Assembly (NCBI GenBank): GCA_947501445.1
Contig: CANMVS010000011.1
Coordinates: 156,339 to 220,338 of the forward strand
Source of the DNA: an uncultured Rhizobiaceae group bacterium
GTDB lineage: Bacteria; Pseudomonadota; Alphaproteobacteria; Rhizobiales; Rhizobiaceae
Direction of reading: 5' to 3'
DNA length: 64,000 nt
The notes under the pieces were generated by a model. It saw only the letters and a program-made list of their open reading frames with translations, did no database searches and was not told the origin of the DNA. Below are positions 17,808 to 27,018 of this stretch, piece by piece. Both the position numbers and the translations under genes were made by a program. The first letter of the stretch is position 1; every line of letters starts with the position of its first letter.

Positions 17808-18679
17808 TGGCGGCACAGCGACGCGGAATTACAAACATTCGGTTCTGGGTAACGCTGGCTTCCTGCGTGATAATGCTGCTTGCCGTCTATTACATTGCCT
17901 CGGATCGCATTACACCAATGACGCGGGACGCCTATGTACAAGCCACGGTCATCCCTGTGGCTCCGCTTGTGTCGGGCGAAGTTACCGAAGTTCTTGTCAA
18001 AAATGATAGCCTTGTCAAAAAGGGCGATCCATTGTTCCGCATAGATCCGCGTGCTTTTCAGTATGACGTCGACCGTCTGCAGGCCAAACTGGATCAGACG
18101 CAGTTGAAATCGGGACAGCCAGATGATCCACCGGCCAATGACAACGCCGAAACGAGACAGATCGAGGCGGAGCTGGCCATAGCCAGGTTGCGCCTGACGC
18201 AAACCACAGTCCGGGCTTCTACAGACGGTGTTGTCGACGATATGCAATTGCAGGCAGGTGCCTATGCGACAGTCGGCAAGGCGGTGATGACACTTGTTGA
18301 CGCCAGTCGATGGTGGATCGTCGCGAATTATGAAGAAAATGCGCTGTCGGTCATTCGGGAGGGGCAGACGGTGGAATTTGGCCTCTATATGTTCCCCGGG
18401 CATGTTTTTGCCGGTCGTGTGGAAAGCATTGGATGGGGCGTGGAAAGGGGACAGGGGTTTGCCACCGGCGATCTGCCGCAGATCGAAAACCCCTCCCGGT
18501 GGGTATCCCTCTCGCAGAGGTTTCAGGTCCGCATAGCGCCGTCCGGCCCCATTGCCCAACAGCCGCTCAGAGTTGGCGCGACAGCACGCGTTGTTGTCTT
18601 TTCCAGCGATGCGGGCGTGATGAATGTGCTGGCAAGATTACTGATGAGACTTTCAACAACGACGGATTATCTCTACTGA
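17807..18679 (+). CDS. HlyD-family membrane-fusion protein (AaeA-like)
   Basis: 290 residues. One N-terminal membrane anchor (FWVTLASCVIMLLAVYYIA), then the lipoyl-type half motif VIPVAPLVSGEVTEVLVKND, a short coiled-coil hairpin (residues ~85-125, DRLQAKLDQTQ), the second half motif (VRASTDGVVDDMQLQAGAYA), and a beta-barrel domain. It links the FUSC pump at 15621 to an outer-membrane channel encoded elsewhere. The start overlaps the pump's stop codon by one base. It is the last gene of the plus-strand run; the next gene is convergent. Confidence 0.88.
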   Translation: MAAQRRGITNIRFWVTLASCVIMLLAVYYIASDRITPMTRDAYVQATVIPVAPLVSGEVTEVLVKNDSLVKKGDPLFRIDPRAFQYDVDRLQAKLDQTQLKSGQPDDPPANDNAETRQIEAELAIARLRLTQTTVRASTDGVVDDMQLQAGAYATVGKAVMTLVDASRWWIVANYEENALSVIREGQTVEFGLYMFPGHVFAGRVESIGWGVERGQGFATGDLPQIENPSRWVSLSQRFQVRIAPSGPIAQQPLRVGATARVVVFSSDAGVMNVLARLLMRLSTTTDYLY

Positions 18680-18881
18680 CGTGTGTTGGGTCAGATTTGT
18701 CGTGTAACCGGGTAAGGTTGTTGATTGCAATGCCTAACGCTCCCGCTCCATATAATGCCAAAAGTATTGAGTGGGGCAATTTCTGGACGGATGTGAAATC
18801 CGGCCACTGCCAGTGTGCAACAGCCGGATCCCCTTGATATATTGCCTTTTCAGCCACTGATGGCCGATCAATGCGCTATGA

Positions 18882-19817
18882 TTATGCAATTTCCATTTCG
18901 TTGATATGGAATTTGGCGGTCAAATCACCGTCGGCGTCAAATACGCTGGCATCAACGCCGGTAAAATCGGCTACACCCTGGAAGACGTCACCAATAAATT
19001 CTGCAGCAAAAACATCAGTATTTGATATTTCCATCAACTCTTCGATCGAAAAATTGTCATTGCTGTAGTTCTGGCCGGTCTGAATGTCGACATTATAGAA
19101 CTGAAATGATTCTGCATTTTCAATTACAAATGTCTGTCCGTCCGAACCATCCTTGAGAATGGACCTGAAAGCGACCGTGCCATCGTCGAGCACCTGGATT
19201 TTATAGTCCTCTATTGTGTGTTTGAGAGCGACAACGTCTTTGCCTTCTCCCATATCCACATGGTAGGTGTCCGTGTCGTTTTCGGTCGCAGCTATTTTGA
19301 GGCGATCTCTTCCGCCACCCATGTCCATTACCCCGTCCGCATCTTTGGTCATGTGACCACTGACGACCAGGTCGTTGCGCTCTGTTCCAACAAAGTTACT
19401 GCCGTCAAATGCTGCCGGCACCTCTCCCTGATTGAACAGGATGTTAGCACCGTCCGCACTTTTGAATGTTACGCTGGCGCCATAGGTCGGCGTATCGCCA
19501 TCCTTTGACGTGATATAGGTGTATGTGACACTTCCGTCGCCGTTTTCCACCCGCTCGTAGTCAGATTCGGCATAGCTGAATTTGATCGTGTTATTGCCTT
19601 CACCCAGGTCGATTGTGGCATCAATATTGGCATCACGTGCCCGGCCGTGGTTGAAAACAAAAGTATCGTCTCCGGCACCCAGGTTTCCGACCTGATCAAC
19701 ATCAGCCAATACATCATACAGATTTTTGTAGTCATTCCCGTCCGTACCGTCCAGTACTCTTCCAGCCTGGGCCTGGTGAACGGTTGCAGCATAGAGTTTT
19801 GCAGCTGTACTTGTCAT
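18882..19817 (-). CDS. RTX-like calcium-binding protein
   Basis: 311 residues, acidic and rich in Asp/Gly. Short nonapeptide-like stretches such as NLGAGDDTF, TIDLGEGNNTI, DMGGGRDRL and DMGEGKDVV recall the RTX repeats that form Ca2+ beta-rolls, but they are scattered rather than tandem. There is no Sec signal peptide, as expected for type I secretion, where the signal is C-terminal (the last residues, FHINEMEIA, are weakly compatible). No secretion ABC/HlyD pair is adjacent. A GGAGA site precedes the ATG. Likely an exported Ca-binding surface or matrix protein; function unknown. Confidence 0.65.
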   Translation of the reverse strand: MTSTAAKLYAATVHQAQAGRVLDGTDGNDYKNLYDVLADVDQVGNLGAGDDTFVFNHGRARDANIDATIDLGEGNNTIKFSYAESDYERVENGDGSVTYTYITSKDGDTPTYGASVTFKSADGANILFNQGEVPAAFDGSNFVGTERNDLVVSGHMTKDADGVMDMGGGRDRLKIAATENDTDTYHVDMGEGKDVVALKHTIEDYKIQVLDDGTVAFRSILKDGSDGQTFVIENAESFQFYNVDIQTGQNYSNDNFSIEELMEISNTDVFAAEFIGDVFQGVADFTGVDASVFDADGDLTAKFHINEMEIA

Positions 19818-20215
19818 TAAATTTCTCCAGTTTCCATCGTTTCTTACATGCCACTCCTTTATTGAGGTGGCACTGAGCGTAGGCGTATGCAGAAATAAAC
19901 TAGGTATATATTTCTACTGTCCCCGCCTTTACTCATTTGGGGAACGAGGCTTGGAAAAAAAATTAACAATTGGTAATGAACGGTCGAAATTTCGCTGAAA
20001 TCCGTCGAAAATTCACGAAAACCCCGGAAATACGTGTATCAGCTGCAGTAGCGTCCCATGCGGATGATATGTATGTCACGATGATGTTATCGGATAATCG
20101 TTAGTTGATTTTCGCCCATTGAGGTGCGGGGCAAGGCTTGAATTTGATCCGGCATTGACCGTTGATCCAACTGTGAGGTGGTGTTGGCGGCGCAGCGGCA
20201 TTTTGATCAAAAAAT
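19818..20215. other. intergenic stretch, no gene seen
   Basis: A relatively AT-rich upstream region of the RTX-like gene (its promoter should lie here), continuing to the terminator at 20216. No coding frame of family character was found, nor between 20247 and 20484. Confidence 0.4.
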
Positions 20216-20246
20216 ACCGCCAGTGAGCACAAGACTCATTGGCGGT
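20216..20246 (-). terminator. Rho-independent terminator of the aminotransferase gene
   Basis: 12-bp stem (20216-20227 with 20235-20246, one G-U pair) and 7-base loop. Read on the minus strand the stem ends GGCGGT and is followed by ATTTTTTG, a classical U-run. It lies about 240 bases after the aminotransferase stop. Confidence 0.75.
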
Positions 20247-20484
20247 TATTTTGGTTGTTATTAGTCACGTACCAATCATTCAAACAGGATTGGGATTGGT
20301 TGGGAAAATTCAAAATCCACCCATTGTCTCTACTCCTCTGATTTGGAGTTGGGCTTTTCCCGCCTTCCTGTTTCAGAAAGGTTTGAGCGGTCTGAGCACC
20401 AACCGGTATTTGTTTCTTACACTTATAAACTTGGCTATGAGTTGCGGGCGGTACAAGGCGTTTTTCATGAACAATTGGACAGGT

Positions 20485-21705
20485 TTAGCCATCCGGCCAT
20501 TCGGCATGCGCCAGGCGGTCTGCAAAATTTTCAATTCCCGCAGAATCGACATTTGCAAAGGCCAGACGCAGAAATCTGTCCTGATCAGAACCAAAGAATG
20601 CACCCGGCAGGCAGATGATGCCGTGTTCGCGCGCCAGATTTTCTGCCACAGTGACAGAGTCCAGATGTTTAAACGGGTGACGGATGTAGCTGAAATAGGC
20701 CCCGACAGACGACAGGTGCCAATCGGGCAGTTCTCCGATGACGCGTTCGAGCGTTCTGCGGCGCCGGGCAATTTCCTGGCGATTGCCCTCTCGCCAGTCG
20801 TCGAGCCGGGGCAGAGCATGGGCAATGGCGTGTTGCGGTGCGCGTGGGGCGCAAATCTGAAGATTGTCCATGACCTTGGCCACATTGTTGATTATCTGCG
20901 TTCCGGCGGTAATGGCACCAAGCCGGTGTCCGGGAATGCAAAAGGACTTGGAAAAGCTGTAAAGGCCAATCAGGTGATCCCGCCAATCCGGACGATTGAA
21001 AAGATCATGTGGTTTTGCCCTGTCAGTCGGCAGAAAATCGCGATAGGTCTCATCGACAATCAGCCAGATATTATGGGCCATACACAGACCAAACAGGGTA
21101 TCCATCAGACCCGCCGGGTAGATGGCACCCGTTGGATTATTGGGCGTTACACAGACAATTGCCTTTACATCCGGGGTAATGGCTGCTGCCAGTCTGGCCG
21201 GATCCGGCAGGAAACCGTTTTCAGCACTGGCCGCGACGCTCCGGGTGTTAATGCCCAGCATGGCCAGTGTCGTATCATGGTTGAAATAAAACGGTGTGAT
21301 CAACAACACAGCATCTCCGGCACCGGCGACCGTCAGTGCTGCGGCAACGAACGCCTGGTTACACCCGGCAGTAATATGAACTTCACTGCTGCCAAATTGG
21401 CTGCCATAGGTTTTTTGAAGGTCATTTGCATAGGCTTTGCGCAACAGGTCTTCACCCTCGATGTCACCATAACCCAGAAGGTCAGTGCGACTTGAAGCCT
21501 GCGCCAGCTGTTCCATCAACAATGGATGAGCCGAATAACCAGGCACTGCCTGTGACAGATCTATCAGCGGACCAAACCGACCGTCATAAAGGGCGGCGGA
21601 TTGCTGCACGCGCGGGATGGGTGGCGCGCTGAGCGCGTCAACGGTGTCATTGATCGGAGCGGCAGTAATGATGAAACCTCCATCAGGTGTGTCGTATCGT
21701 GTCAC
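20485..21705 (-). CDS. PLP-dependent class I/II aminotransferase
   Basis: 406 residues if the GTG at 21705 is used. Fold-type I features in order: GYGDIEGEDLLRKAY, the PNNPTG motif, DETYRDF (PLP-interacting Asp and Tyr), and the PLP lysine in YSFSKSFCIPGHR, followed by the C-terminal small domain. It transfers an amino group between an amino acid and a 2-oxo acid; the substrate is unknown. The start is uncertain: the GTG lies inside a dispersed repeat and has no ribosome site, whereas a perfect GGAGG (minus strand, 21677-21681) sits 7 bases before an in-frame ATT at 21669. It is divergent from the LysR gene at 21896. Confidence 0.85.
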   Translation of the reverse strand: MTRYDTPDGGFIITAAPINDTVDALSAPPIPRVQQSAALYDGRFGPLIDLSQAVPGYSAHPLLMEQLAQASSRTDLLGYGDIEGEDLLRKAYANDLQKTYGSQFGSSEVHITAGCNQAFVAAALTVAGAGDAVLLITPFYFNHDTTLAMLGINTRSVAASAENGFLPDPARLAAAITPDVKAIVCVTPNNPTGAIYPAGLMDTLFGLCMAHNIWLIVDETYRDFLPTDRAKPHDLFNRPDWRDHLIGLYSFSKSFCIPGHRLGAITAGTQIINNVAKVMDNLQICAPRAPQHAIAHALPRLDDWREGNRQEIARRRRTLERVIGELPDWHLSSVGAYFSYIRHPFKHLDSVTVAENLAREHGIICLPGAFFGSDQDRFLRLAFANVDSAGIENFADRLAHAEWPDG

Positions 21706-21806
21706 TAGACCGTTTCACATCTTGTCAATAACCGGACAACGGTGCCGGCCTTTGATTTTTGTTGATGCATTCCGGTATTGACGATTCCGTCAAATCCTGA
21801 ATTTCT
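21705..21806 (+). repeat. dispersed ~102-bp intergenic repeat, copy A
   Basis: Starts TAGACCGTTTCAC and contains GACAACGGTG, TTGTTGATGCATTC and a degenerate inverted repeat near the right end. It is the most diverged of three copies (others at 33225-33326, reversed, and 36577-36678). It lies between the divergent aminotransferase and LysR genes. Confidence 0.8.
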
Positions 21807-21895
21807 CTAGCGTGAAAGGACAGGTGCAACAAGCTGAAGGCGTGTGATGAAATTACCTGTTGCAATTTGTTACATTTGGATATTTCAATGATTGC

Positions 21896-22789
21896 ATGAG
21901 AATTTCCGGATCCGATTTACACCTGTTGACTGTCTTTGACTGCGTCGTGCGTAATGGCGGTTTCTCCGCCGCGCAGGTCGAGCTGGGGCTGAGCCAGCCA
22001 ACAATATCCAACCATATTACTGCCCTTGAAGAACGTCTGGGTATCAAATTGTGCCAAAGGGGCCGACGTGGGTTCATGCTTACGGAAAAAGGGCAGGTTG
22101 TCCATACCGTGAGCAAAGACCTGTTCGCATCGATTGGCGACAGCTCAGGCAAACTTGCAGAATTACGTGGCAGTATGGTGGGGTCCCTTCGGGTGGCAAC
22201 AGTGGATTGCATATCCAGCGATGATACGAATAAATTGCCTGATGCAATTGGCGCATACGTAAAGCACGCGCCATTGATCAGGCTTGAGTTATCGCAACAA
22301 CGACCACAGGAAATCCTGCGAAAGGTCATGGATGGTGGATTGCATGTGGGCATAGGTGGTTTCGACGCCACCATTCACGGGCTTGAATTTGTAAGTCTCT
22401 ACAGGGAGCAGCATTCATTTTATTGTGGAAACAAACACCCGTTGTTTGCAATTCCCGATGCCCGAATTTCGGACGATCAATTCCAGCAAAGTGCGCGTAT
22501 TGACCGCAGTTACTGGAGCCAGCTGCGTCAACGCGAATTACAGATACGTGAGAGTGACCTTTCCGTTCACGAGATCGAATCGCAATTGATGATCGTCCTC
22601 TCCGGGCAGTACATCGGTCTGTTGCCTGACCATCTGGCACGTTCCTACGTGGCGGCCGGCCGCCTTCGCAGGTTTGAACGTAACCAGGAACCCTATGTGT
22701 GCGAGATCCAGATGGTGACCAAATCGGGCAATAAGCCACTGGTCATCAAAACCTTTTGCGATACGCTGGCGGCGGCACACCAGCCCTGA
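21896..22789 (+). CDS. LysR-family transcriptional regulator
   Basis: 297 residues from the ATG at 21896. The helix-turn-helix is at residues ~5-60 (LLTVFDCVVRNGGFSAAQVE, then SQPTISNHITALEERLG), with an effector-binding domain after residue ~90. It lies 132 bases upstream of the ureohydrolase/ABC/nitrile-hydratase operon on the same strand and is divergent from the aminotransferase gene. It is the best candidate regulator of one or both. Confidence 0.88.
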   Translation: MRISGSDLHLLTVFDCVVRNGGFSAAQVELGLSQPTISNHITALEERLGIKLCQRGRRGFMLTEKGQVVHTVSKDLFASIGDSSGKLAELRGSMVGSLRVATVDCISSDDTNKLPDAIGAYVKHAPLIRLELSQQRPQEILRKVMDGGLHVGIGGFDATIHGLEFVSLYREQHSFYCGNKHPLFAIPDARISDDQFQQSARIDRSYWSQLRQRELQIRESDLSVHEIESQLMIVLSGQYIGLLPDHLARSYVAAGRLRRFERNQEPYVCEIQMVTKSGNKPLVIKTFCDTLAAAHQP

Positions 22790-22921
22790 TCCCGGTAATT
22801 GCAGCGGTCTTACATTTGAATTTTCAAATATAAGCGTTGATACAGCGTTATTGATGGTTGTGATCCGGACCGATAATTGTGGCTGCAAATGACCCTTTGC
22901 AGCAGTCCCCAGGAAAACCGC

Positions 22922-23884
22922 ATGAATACTATTGCTGAACGATCACTGAACCAGCCGCTCGGTGGCAACCAGATGCCAAGGTTCGCAGGCGACGCCACCA
23001 TGATGCGATTGCCGGGACAGGAGAGTGCAGAAGGGCTGGATGCGTGTTTTGTCGGTATTCCAATGGATATTGGAACATCAAATCGCGCCGGAACACGCTT
23101 TGGACCACGGGCGATACGGGCGGAAAGCAGCATGCTGCGCCCCTTCAATATGGCGACCGGCGCTGCGCCTTTCAGCCATATGCAGGTGGCTGATATTGGC
23201 GATGTTGCGATCAATACCTTTGACCTCAAAAAAACCGTCGACATCATCACCCGGGCCTATGGTGGTATTCTGGACTGTGGCGCTGTGCCGCTGACACTGG
23301 GCGGTGACCATACGCTGACCTATCCGGTGCTTCGTGCCATTGCCGCAAAACACGGACCTGTGGCGCTGATCCACGTGGATGCTCATGCGGATACCAATGA
23401 TGTCATGTTCGGCGAAAAAATCGCCCATGGCACACCCTTTCGCCGGGCGGTGGAGGATGGGCTGCTCATCAATAACAAGGTTTTTCAAATCGGGCTGCGT
23501 GGCACCGGTTATGCGCCAGATGATTTCGACTGGGGGCGCAACCAGGGCTTCAGTGTCGTTCCGGCGGAAGAATGCTGGCACAAATCGCTGTCACCTTTGA
23601 TGGCGGATATAAGGGCGCGGATTGGCGATGCACCGGTCTATCTGACCTATGACATTGACAGTCTGGATCCGGCGTTTGCGCCGGGTACCGGTACGGTCGA
23701 AATTGGCGGATTGACAACAATCCAGGGCCTTGAGATCGTTCGAGGATGCGCTGGTCTTAATCTGGTCGGTGGGGATCTCGTTGAGGTTTCCCCGCCGTAT
23801 GATCCAAGCGGGAACACGGCGCTTATTGGCGCAAACCTGCTTTATGAAATGCTGTGTGTTCTGCCAGGGGCATCCAGCCAATAA
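22922..23884 (+). CDS. agmatinase-family ureohydrolase
   Basis: 320 residues from the ATG at 22922 (AGGA upstream). The binuclear-metal ureohydrolase motifs are all present: GGDHT, HVDAHADTND and DIDSLDPAFAPGTGT, with a Glu near the end (VEVSPPYD). The family hydrolyses guanidino compounds (agmatine, guanidinobutyrate, guanidinopropionate, arginine and others) to urea plus an amine. Agmatinase is the nearest general call, but the exact substrate cannot be read from motifs. It is the first gene of an operon with a polyamine-type ABC importer and nitrile hydratase, so a substrate other than agmatine is possible. Confidence 0.85.
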   Translation: MNTIAERSLNQPLGGNQMPRFAGDATMMRLPGQESAEGLDACFVGIPMDIGTSNRAGTRFGPRAIRAESSMLRPFNMATGAAPFSHMQVADIGDVAINTFDLKKTVDIITRAYGGILDCGAVPLTLGGDHTLTYPVLRAIAAKHGPVALIHVDAHADTNDVMFGEKIAHGTPFRRAVEDGLLINNKVFQIGLRGTGYAPDDFDWGRNQGFSVVPAEECWHKSLSPLMADIRARIGDAPVYLTYDIDSLDPAFAPGTGTVEIGGLTTIQGLEIVRGCAGLNLVGGDLVEVSPPYDPSGNTALIGANLLYEMLCVLPGASSQ

Positions 23885-23921
23885 AACGGCGATAAACAAA
23901 CAACTCCAAAGGGAAATGAAC

Positions 23922-25001
23922 ATGCTTAGCACTATCACCAGACGGCGATTTCTCACCACGACAGCGGCCACGGGATTGGCCGCCTTGGCAGCGCCAGCCA
24001 TCGTTCGCGCCGCCGGAGAACCACTGAAAGTCGGTACTTACGGGGGCTATTTTCAGGAATCTTTTGACAAGCATATTTATCCTGATTTTACCAAGGACAC
24101 AGGTATTCAGATCGAGTCGATCAGTGAACCGACAGGGTCGGCGTGGCTTGTGCAGTTGCAGGCCGCCGCACGCGCAGGGCAGGCCCCGGCTGACGTTTCC
24201 ATGATGACGCAAACAGCCAATACCAAGGGAGCCAAGGAAGGGCTCTGGATGCCTTTGGACAACGCCAAGCTGGAAAATACCTCAGTATTGCCTGAGCATT
24301 TTGTCCGCAAATATGGAGATGGATCCATCAACGCGGTTGGTGCTGTTTCCTGGTATATTACCCTGGTTAGCAATACGGATGTTTATCCCGAGCCCCCAAC
24401 GTCCTGGAAAGTGCTTTGGGAGCCGCAATATAAGGATACGCTCGGCCTCTTGGCCAAGGTCGACAATTCGTTCCTGTTGGAAGTGACCGCCAAGACCTGG
24501 TTTGGTGGCACCGAAATTCTCGATACCGATGAGGGCATCCTCAAGGTGATGGACAAACTGGCTGAAGTAAAGCCAAATGTGCGCCTGTGGTACCGCGATG
24601 AGGGTCAGTTTCAGCAGGCGCTTCAGTCGGGCGAAATTCCGATGGGTCAATATTACCATGACGTGACCGGCCTGGCTGCGGCAGACGGAGAACCTGTACG
24701 TTCCACGTTCCCGATAGAAGGCGGTATTCTTGATTCGGGCTCATGGTGTGTTCTTAAAACGTCGAAACGCCAGGACGAGGCACAGGTGTTCATCAACTAT
24801 ATGTGCCAGCCTGCCATTCAGGCGAAACTGTCACGCAAGGTTGGAACAGCACCAACGGTACCGCGCGATCTGACTGATCTGACGGACGCGGAATTTGCCT
24901 CGGTTTCCAGCCCGATACCGCCGATTATTCCACGCTATGACCTTTACAGCACCAAGGGTGACTGGCTCAATCAGAAATGGTCAGAGCTCATCGCAAGCTA
25001 A
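23922..25001 (+). CDS. ABC transporter substrate-binding protein, polyamine type
   Basis: 359 residues from the ATG at 23922, which suits the AGGGA site better than the ATG at 23916. A Tat-like signal (TRRRFLTTTAATGLAALAAP) precedes LKVGTYGGYFQESFDKHIYP, the typical start of PotD/PotF-class binding proteins. Later segments such as WYRDEGQFQQALQSGEIPMG and PIEGGILDSGSWCVLK fit this class. It captures the substrate in the periplasm for the importer encoded next. A strong hairpin follows the gene (25023-25047). Confidence 0.88.
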   Translation: MLSTITRRRFLTTTAATGLAALAAPAIVRAAGEPLKVGTYGGYFQESFDKHIYPDFTKDTGIQIESISEPTGSAWLVQLQAAARAGQAPADVSMMTQTANTKGAKEGLWMPLDNAKLENTSVLPEHFVRKYGDGSINAVGAVSWYITLVSNTDVYPEPPTSWKVLWEPQYKDTLGLLAKVDNSFLLEVTAKTWFGGTEILDTDEGILKVMDKLAEVKPNVRLWYRDEGQFQQALQSGEIPMGQYYHDVTGLAAADGEPVRSTFPIEGGILDSGSWCVLKTSKRQDEAQVFINYMCQPAIQAKLSRKVGTAPTVPRDLTDLTDAEFASVSSPIPPIIPRYDLYSTKGDWLNQKWSELIAS

Positions 25002-25022
25002 ATCGGCCTGATTTAAGTTATA

Positions 25023-25047
25023 CACCGGGCAGGTGAAATGCCCGGTG
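25023..25047 (+). terminator. intercistronic hairpin after the binding-protein gene
   Basis: Perfect 9-bp arms CACCGGGCA and TGCCCGGTG with a 7-base loop, followed by ACCTTTATT. Hairpins here commonly stabilise the binding-protein mRNA or cause partial termination, so that the binding protein outnumbers the membrane parts. Confidence 0.6.
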
Positions 25048-25078
25048 ACCTTTATTGTTGCGTAGATTGGAGCCGTGC

Positions 25079-26146
25079 TTGTCAGATCAATCCAGTGGTC
25101 TTGAACTGCAAAAACTTACAATGAATTTTGGCACTGTGCGCGCCGTTGATGATGTTGATCTGGCACTGCCTGAAGGGCAATTCGTCTGTTTGCTCGGCCC
25201 GTCAGGATGCGGCAAAACCACGTTGCTGCGGCTTATTGCCGGCCTGCAGACACCCACCAGCGGCGATATTGTCTTTAATGGCCGCTCGATTGTGGATGTC
25301 CCATCGCACAAGCGCGATTTTGGTATGGTGTTTCAGTCTCTGGCACTGTTTCCGCACCTGACAATTGCTGAAAATATAGCCTATTCGTTGCGCATTCGCG
25401 GCCAGTCTGCGGCACAGACAAAGGCGCGTGTTGATGTGCTTTTGGACATGGTGCACATGTCTGGCGTCGGAGACCGCCGCATCACCCAGTTGTCGGGCGG
25501 CCAACGCCAGCGTGTTGCGATTGCACGTGCCCTGGCGATTAGTCCACGTCTGTTTTTGCTGGATGAGCCGCTTTCTGCACTGGATGCGAAATTGCGTGAG
25601 GCCATGCAGGTCGAGCTGCGTCAGCTGCAAAGGGACCTGGGTATCACCACAATTGTTGTAACCCATGATCAGCGCGAAGCCATGACCATGGCCGATCATG
25701 TCGTCATCATGAAGGATGGCAAGGTGCAGCAGAATGGTTCGCCGCTGGATATATACCGTAAACCCGCGACAGCTTTCGTCGCCGATTTTATTGGCTCAAG
25801 CAATTTATTGCCCTGTCTGGTGACGGGCAATTCGGTTGTCAGCGTTTTTGGCCAAACGGTTACCATTGCCAATATGTCAGATGATCTGAAAACAGGTGAT
25901 GATGCGGTTCTCTCGGTAAGGCCCGAAAACCTTCATATACATACTGATGGAAGTCATTCGGCGATGAATATCGCCGCGACGGTCACATTCATCAGGGACC
26001 TCGGTTCACAGGTGGAGATCATGCTCACCCATGGCAATCACCAGCTTGTTGCAACAATGACGCCAAAAGACCGGCCCGGCGTTTCCATTGGTGATACGGT
26101 CGCCGTGGAATTTTCCGGTGATGCCTGCACGGTGGTGCCGGTATGA
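25079..26146 (+). CDS. ABC transporter ATP-binding protein, polyamine type (PotA-like)
   Basis: 355 residues from a TTG at 25079, chosen because GGAG lies 6 bases before it. Walker A GPSGCGKTT, the Q-loop in GMVFQSLALFP, signature LSGGQRQR, Walker B LFLLDEP and switch His in VVTHDQ are all intact. The last ~120 residues form a TOBE-type regulatory domain, as in PotA and FbpC. It powers the importer with the two permeases that follow. Its stop overlaps the next start (ATGA at 26143). Confidence 0.92.
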   Translation: MSDQSSGLELQKLTMNFGTVRAVDDVDLALPEGQFVCLLGPSGCGKTTLLRLIAGLQTPTSGDIVFNGRSIVDVPSHKRDFGMVFQSLALFPHLTIAENIAYSLRIRGQSAAQTKARVDVLLDMVHMSGVGDRRITQLSGGQRQRVAIARALAISPRLFLLDEPLSALDAKLREAMQVELRQLQRDLGITTIVVTHDQREAMTMADHVVIMKDGKVQQNGSPLDIYRKPATAFVADFIGSSNLLPCLVTGNSVVSVFGQTVTIANMSDDLKTGDDAVLSVRPENLHIHTDGSHSAMNIAATVTFIRDLGSQVEIMLTHGNHQLVATMTPKDRPGVSIGDTVAVEFSGDACTVVPV

Positions 26147-27018
26147 CAGACGCGAAGATGAGCCGTCACGATCAGGGGTTTGCAGGCCGGGTTCTCCTGC
26201 CGGCCTATCCTACAGTGATGCTGGGCCTGTTTTTTCTGATCCCGCTGTTGATCATGTTGTCGGTCAGCTTTTTCCATCGGGTCGAGGGCGCCTTTTATGA
26301 GCCCGCCTTCGAGTTTTCCAATTATGCGCGGTTTGTTGATCCGTTCTTTATCAAGATCATGGGCTTTTCAATTGGTCTGTCCCTTTCGGCCGCGCTGATA
26401 GCCGTGATGATCGCCTTCCCCTTTACCTATCTGCTGACCCGCTCCGGCCGCAGCTTACAAATTGTCGCTCTGGTTTTTCTTCTGGCCGTGCTGTCGCTGT
26501 CCGAGGTCATCATCGGTTTTTCCTGGTCAACGCTGTTGTCGCGCACAGCCGGGATTTCAAATCTGTTTGTTGCCCTGGGGCTGATGGAGCGGACTGCCGC
26601 CTATTATCCCAGCCTGCCTGCACTTGTCATCGGACTTGTCTATCTGAGCTTTCCCTATACGGTACTGGTTTTATATCCATCGCTATCACGGCTTGACCCG
26701 GAATTGTCGGAGGCCGCCCGCATGATGGGTGCATCACCCGCCAAGACCTTTTTTACCGTGGTGGTGCCAGTGATGCGGCGAACGATCATGAGCACCATAA
26801 TCCTGGCTTTCGTCTTTACACTTGGTGCCTACATTCTGCCTCAGACACTTGGAAAACCGCCCCATTGGACCCTGTCTGTGCACATCACGGATCAGGCCAT
26901 ATTTGAGGCCAACCTTCCCTTTGCCGCAGCTATGGCAATCCTGCTGTTGCTCGTATCGCTGGTTATGGTTGCGATAACGCTGTTGATGGGCAATGACAGC
27001 AAAGGAGCAAAGGGCTGA
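26143..27018 (+). CDS. ABC transporter permease (PotB-like)
   Basis: 291 residues with about six membrane spans. Residues ~180-215 contain the inner-membrane component signature, EAARMMGASPAKTFFTVVVP, which docks on the ATPase. The protein begins with a soluble leader before the first span (VMLGLFFLIPLLIMLSVSFF), as in the PotB/PotH group. Its start overlaps the ATPase stop by four bases, and its stop overlaps the next permease start (TGATG). Confidence 0.92.
   Translation: MTDAKMSRHDQGFAGRVLLPAYPTVMLGLFFLIPLLIMLSVSFFHRVEGAFYEPAFEFSNYARFVDPFFIKIMGFSIGLSLSAALIAVMIAFPFTYLLTRSGRSLQIVALVFLLAVLSLSEVIIGFSWSTLLSRTAGISNLFVALGLMERTAAYYPSLPALVIGLVYLSFPYTVLVLYPSLSRLDPELSEAARMMGASPAKTFFTVVVPVMRRTIMSTIILAFVFTLGAYILPQTLGKPPHWTLSVHITDQAIFEANLPFAAAMAILLLLVSLVMVAITLLMGNDSKGAKG

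Noticed and set aside
17426..18559. Long minus-strand open frame of 377 codons opposite the FUSC and HlyD genes
   Set aside because: It overlaps two clearly identified genes on the other strand, has no family features and is rich in Arg/Gly/Cys as antisense frames usually are.
20247..20484. sRNA or small gene between the terminator and the aminotransferase
   Set aside because: Only weak short stems are seen; the stretch is simply the long 3' UTR of the minus-strand gene.
20239..21495. 418-codon plus-strand frame opposite the aminotransferase
   Set aside because: It is the mirror of a well-supported PLP enzyme gene and shows no protein-like domains.
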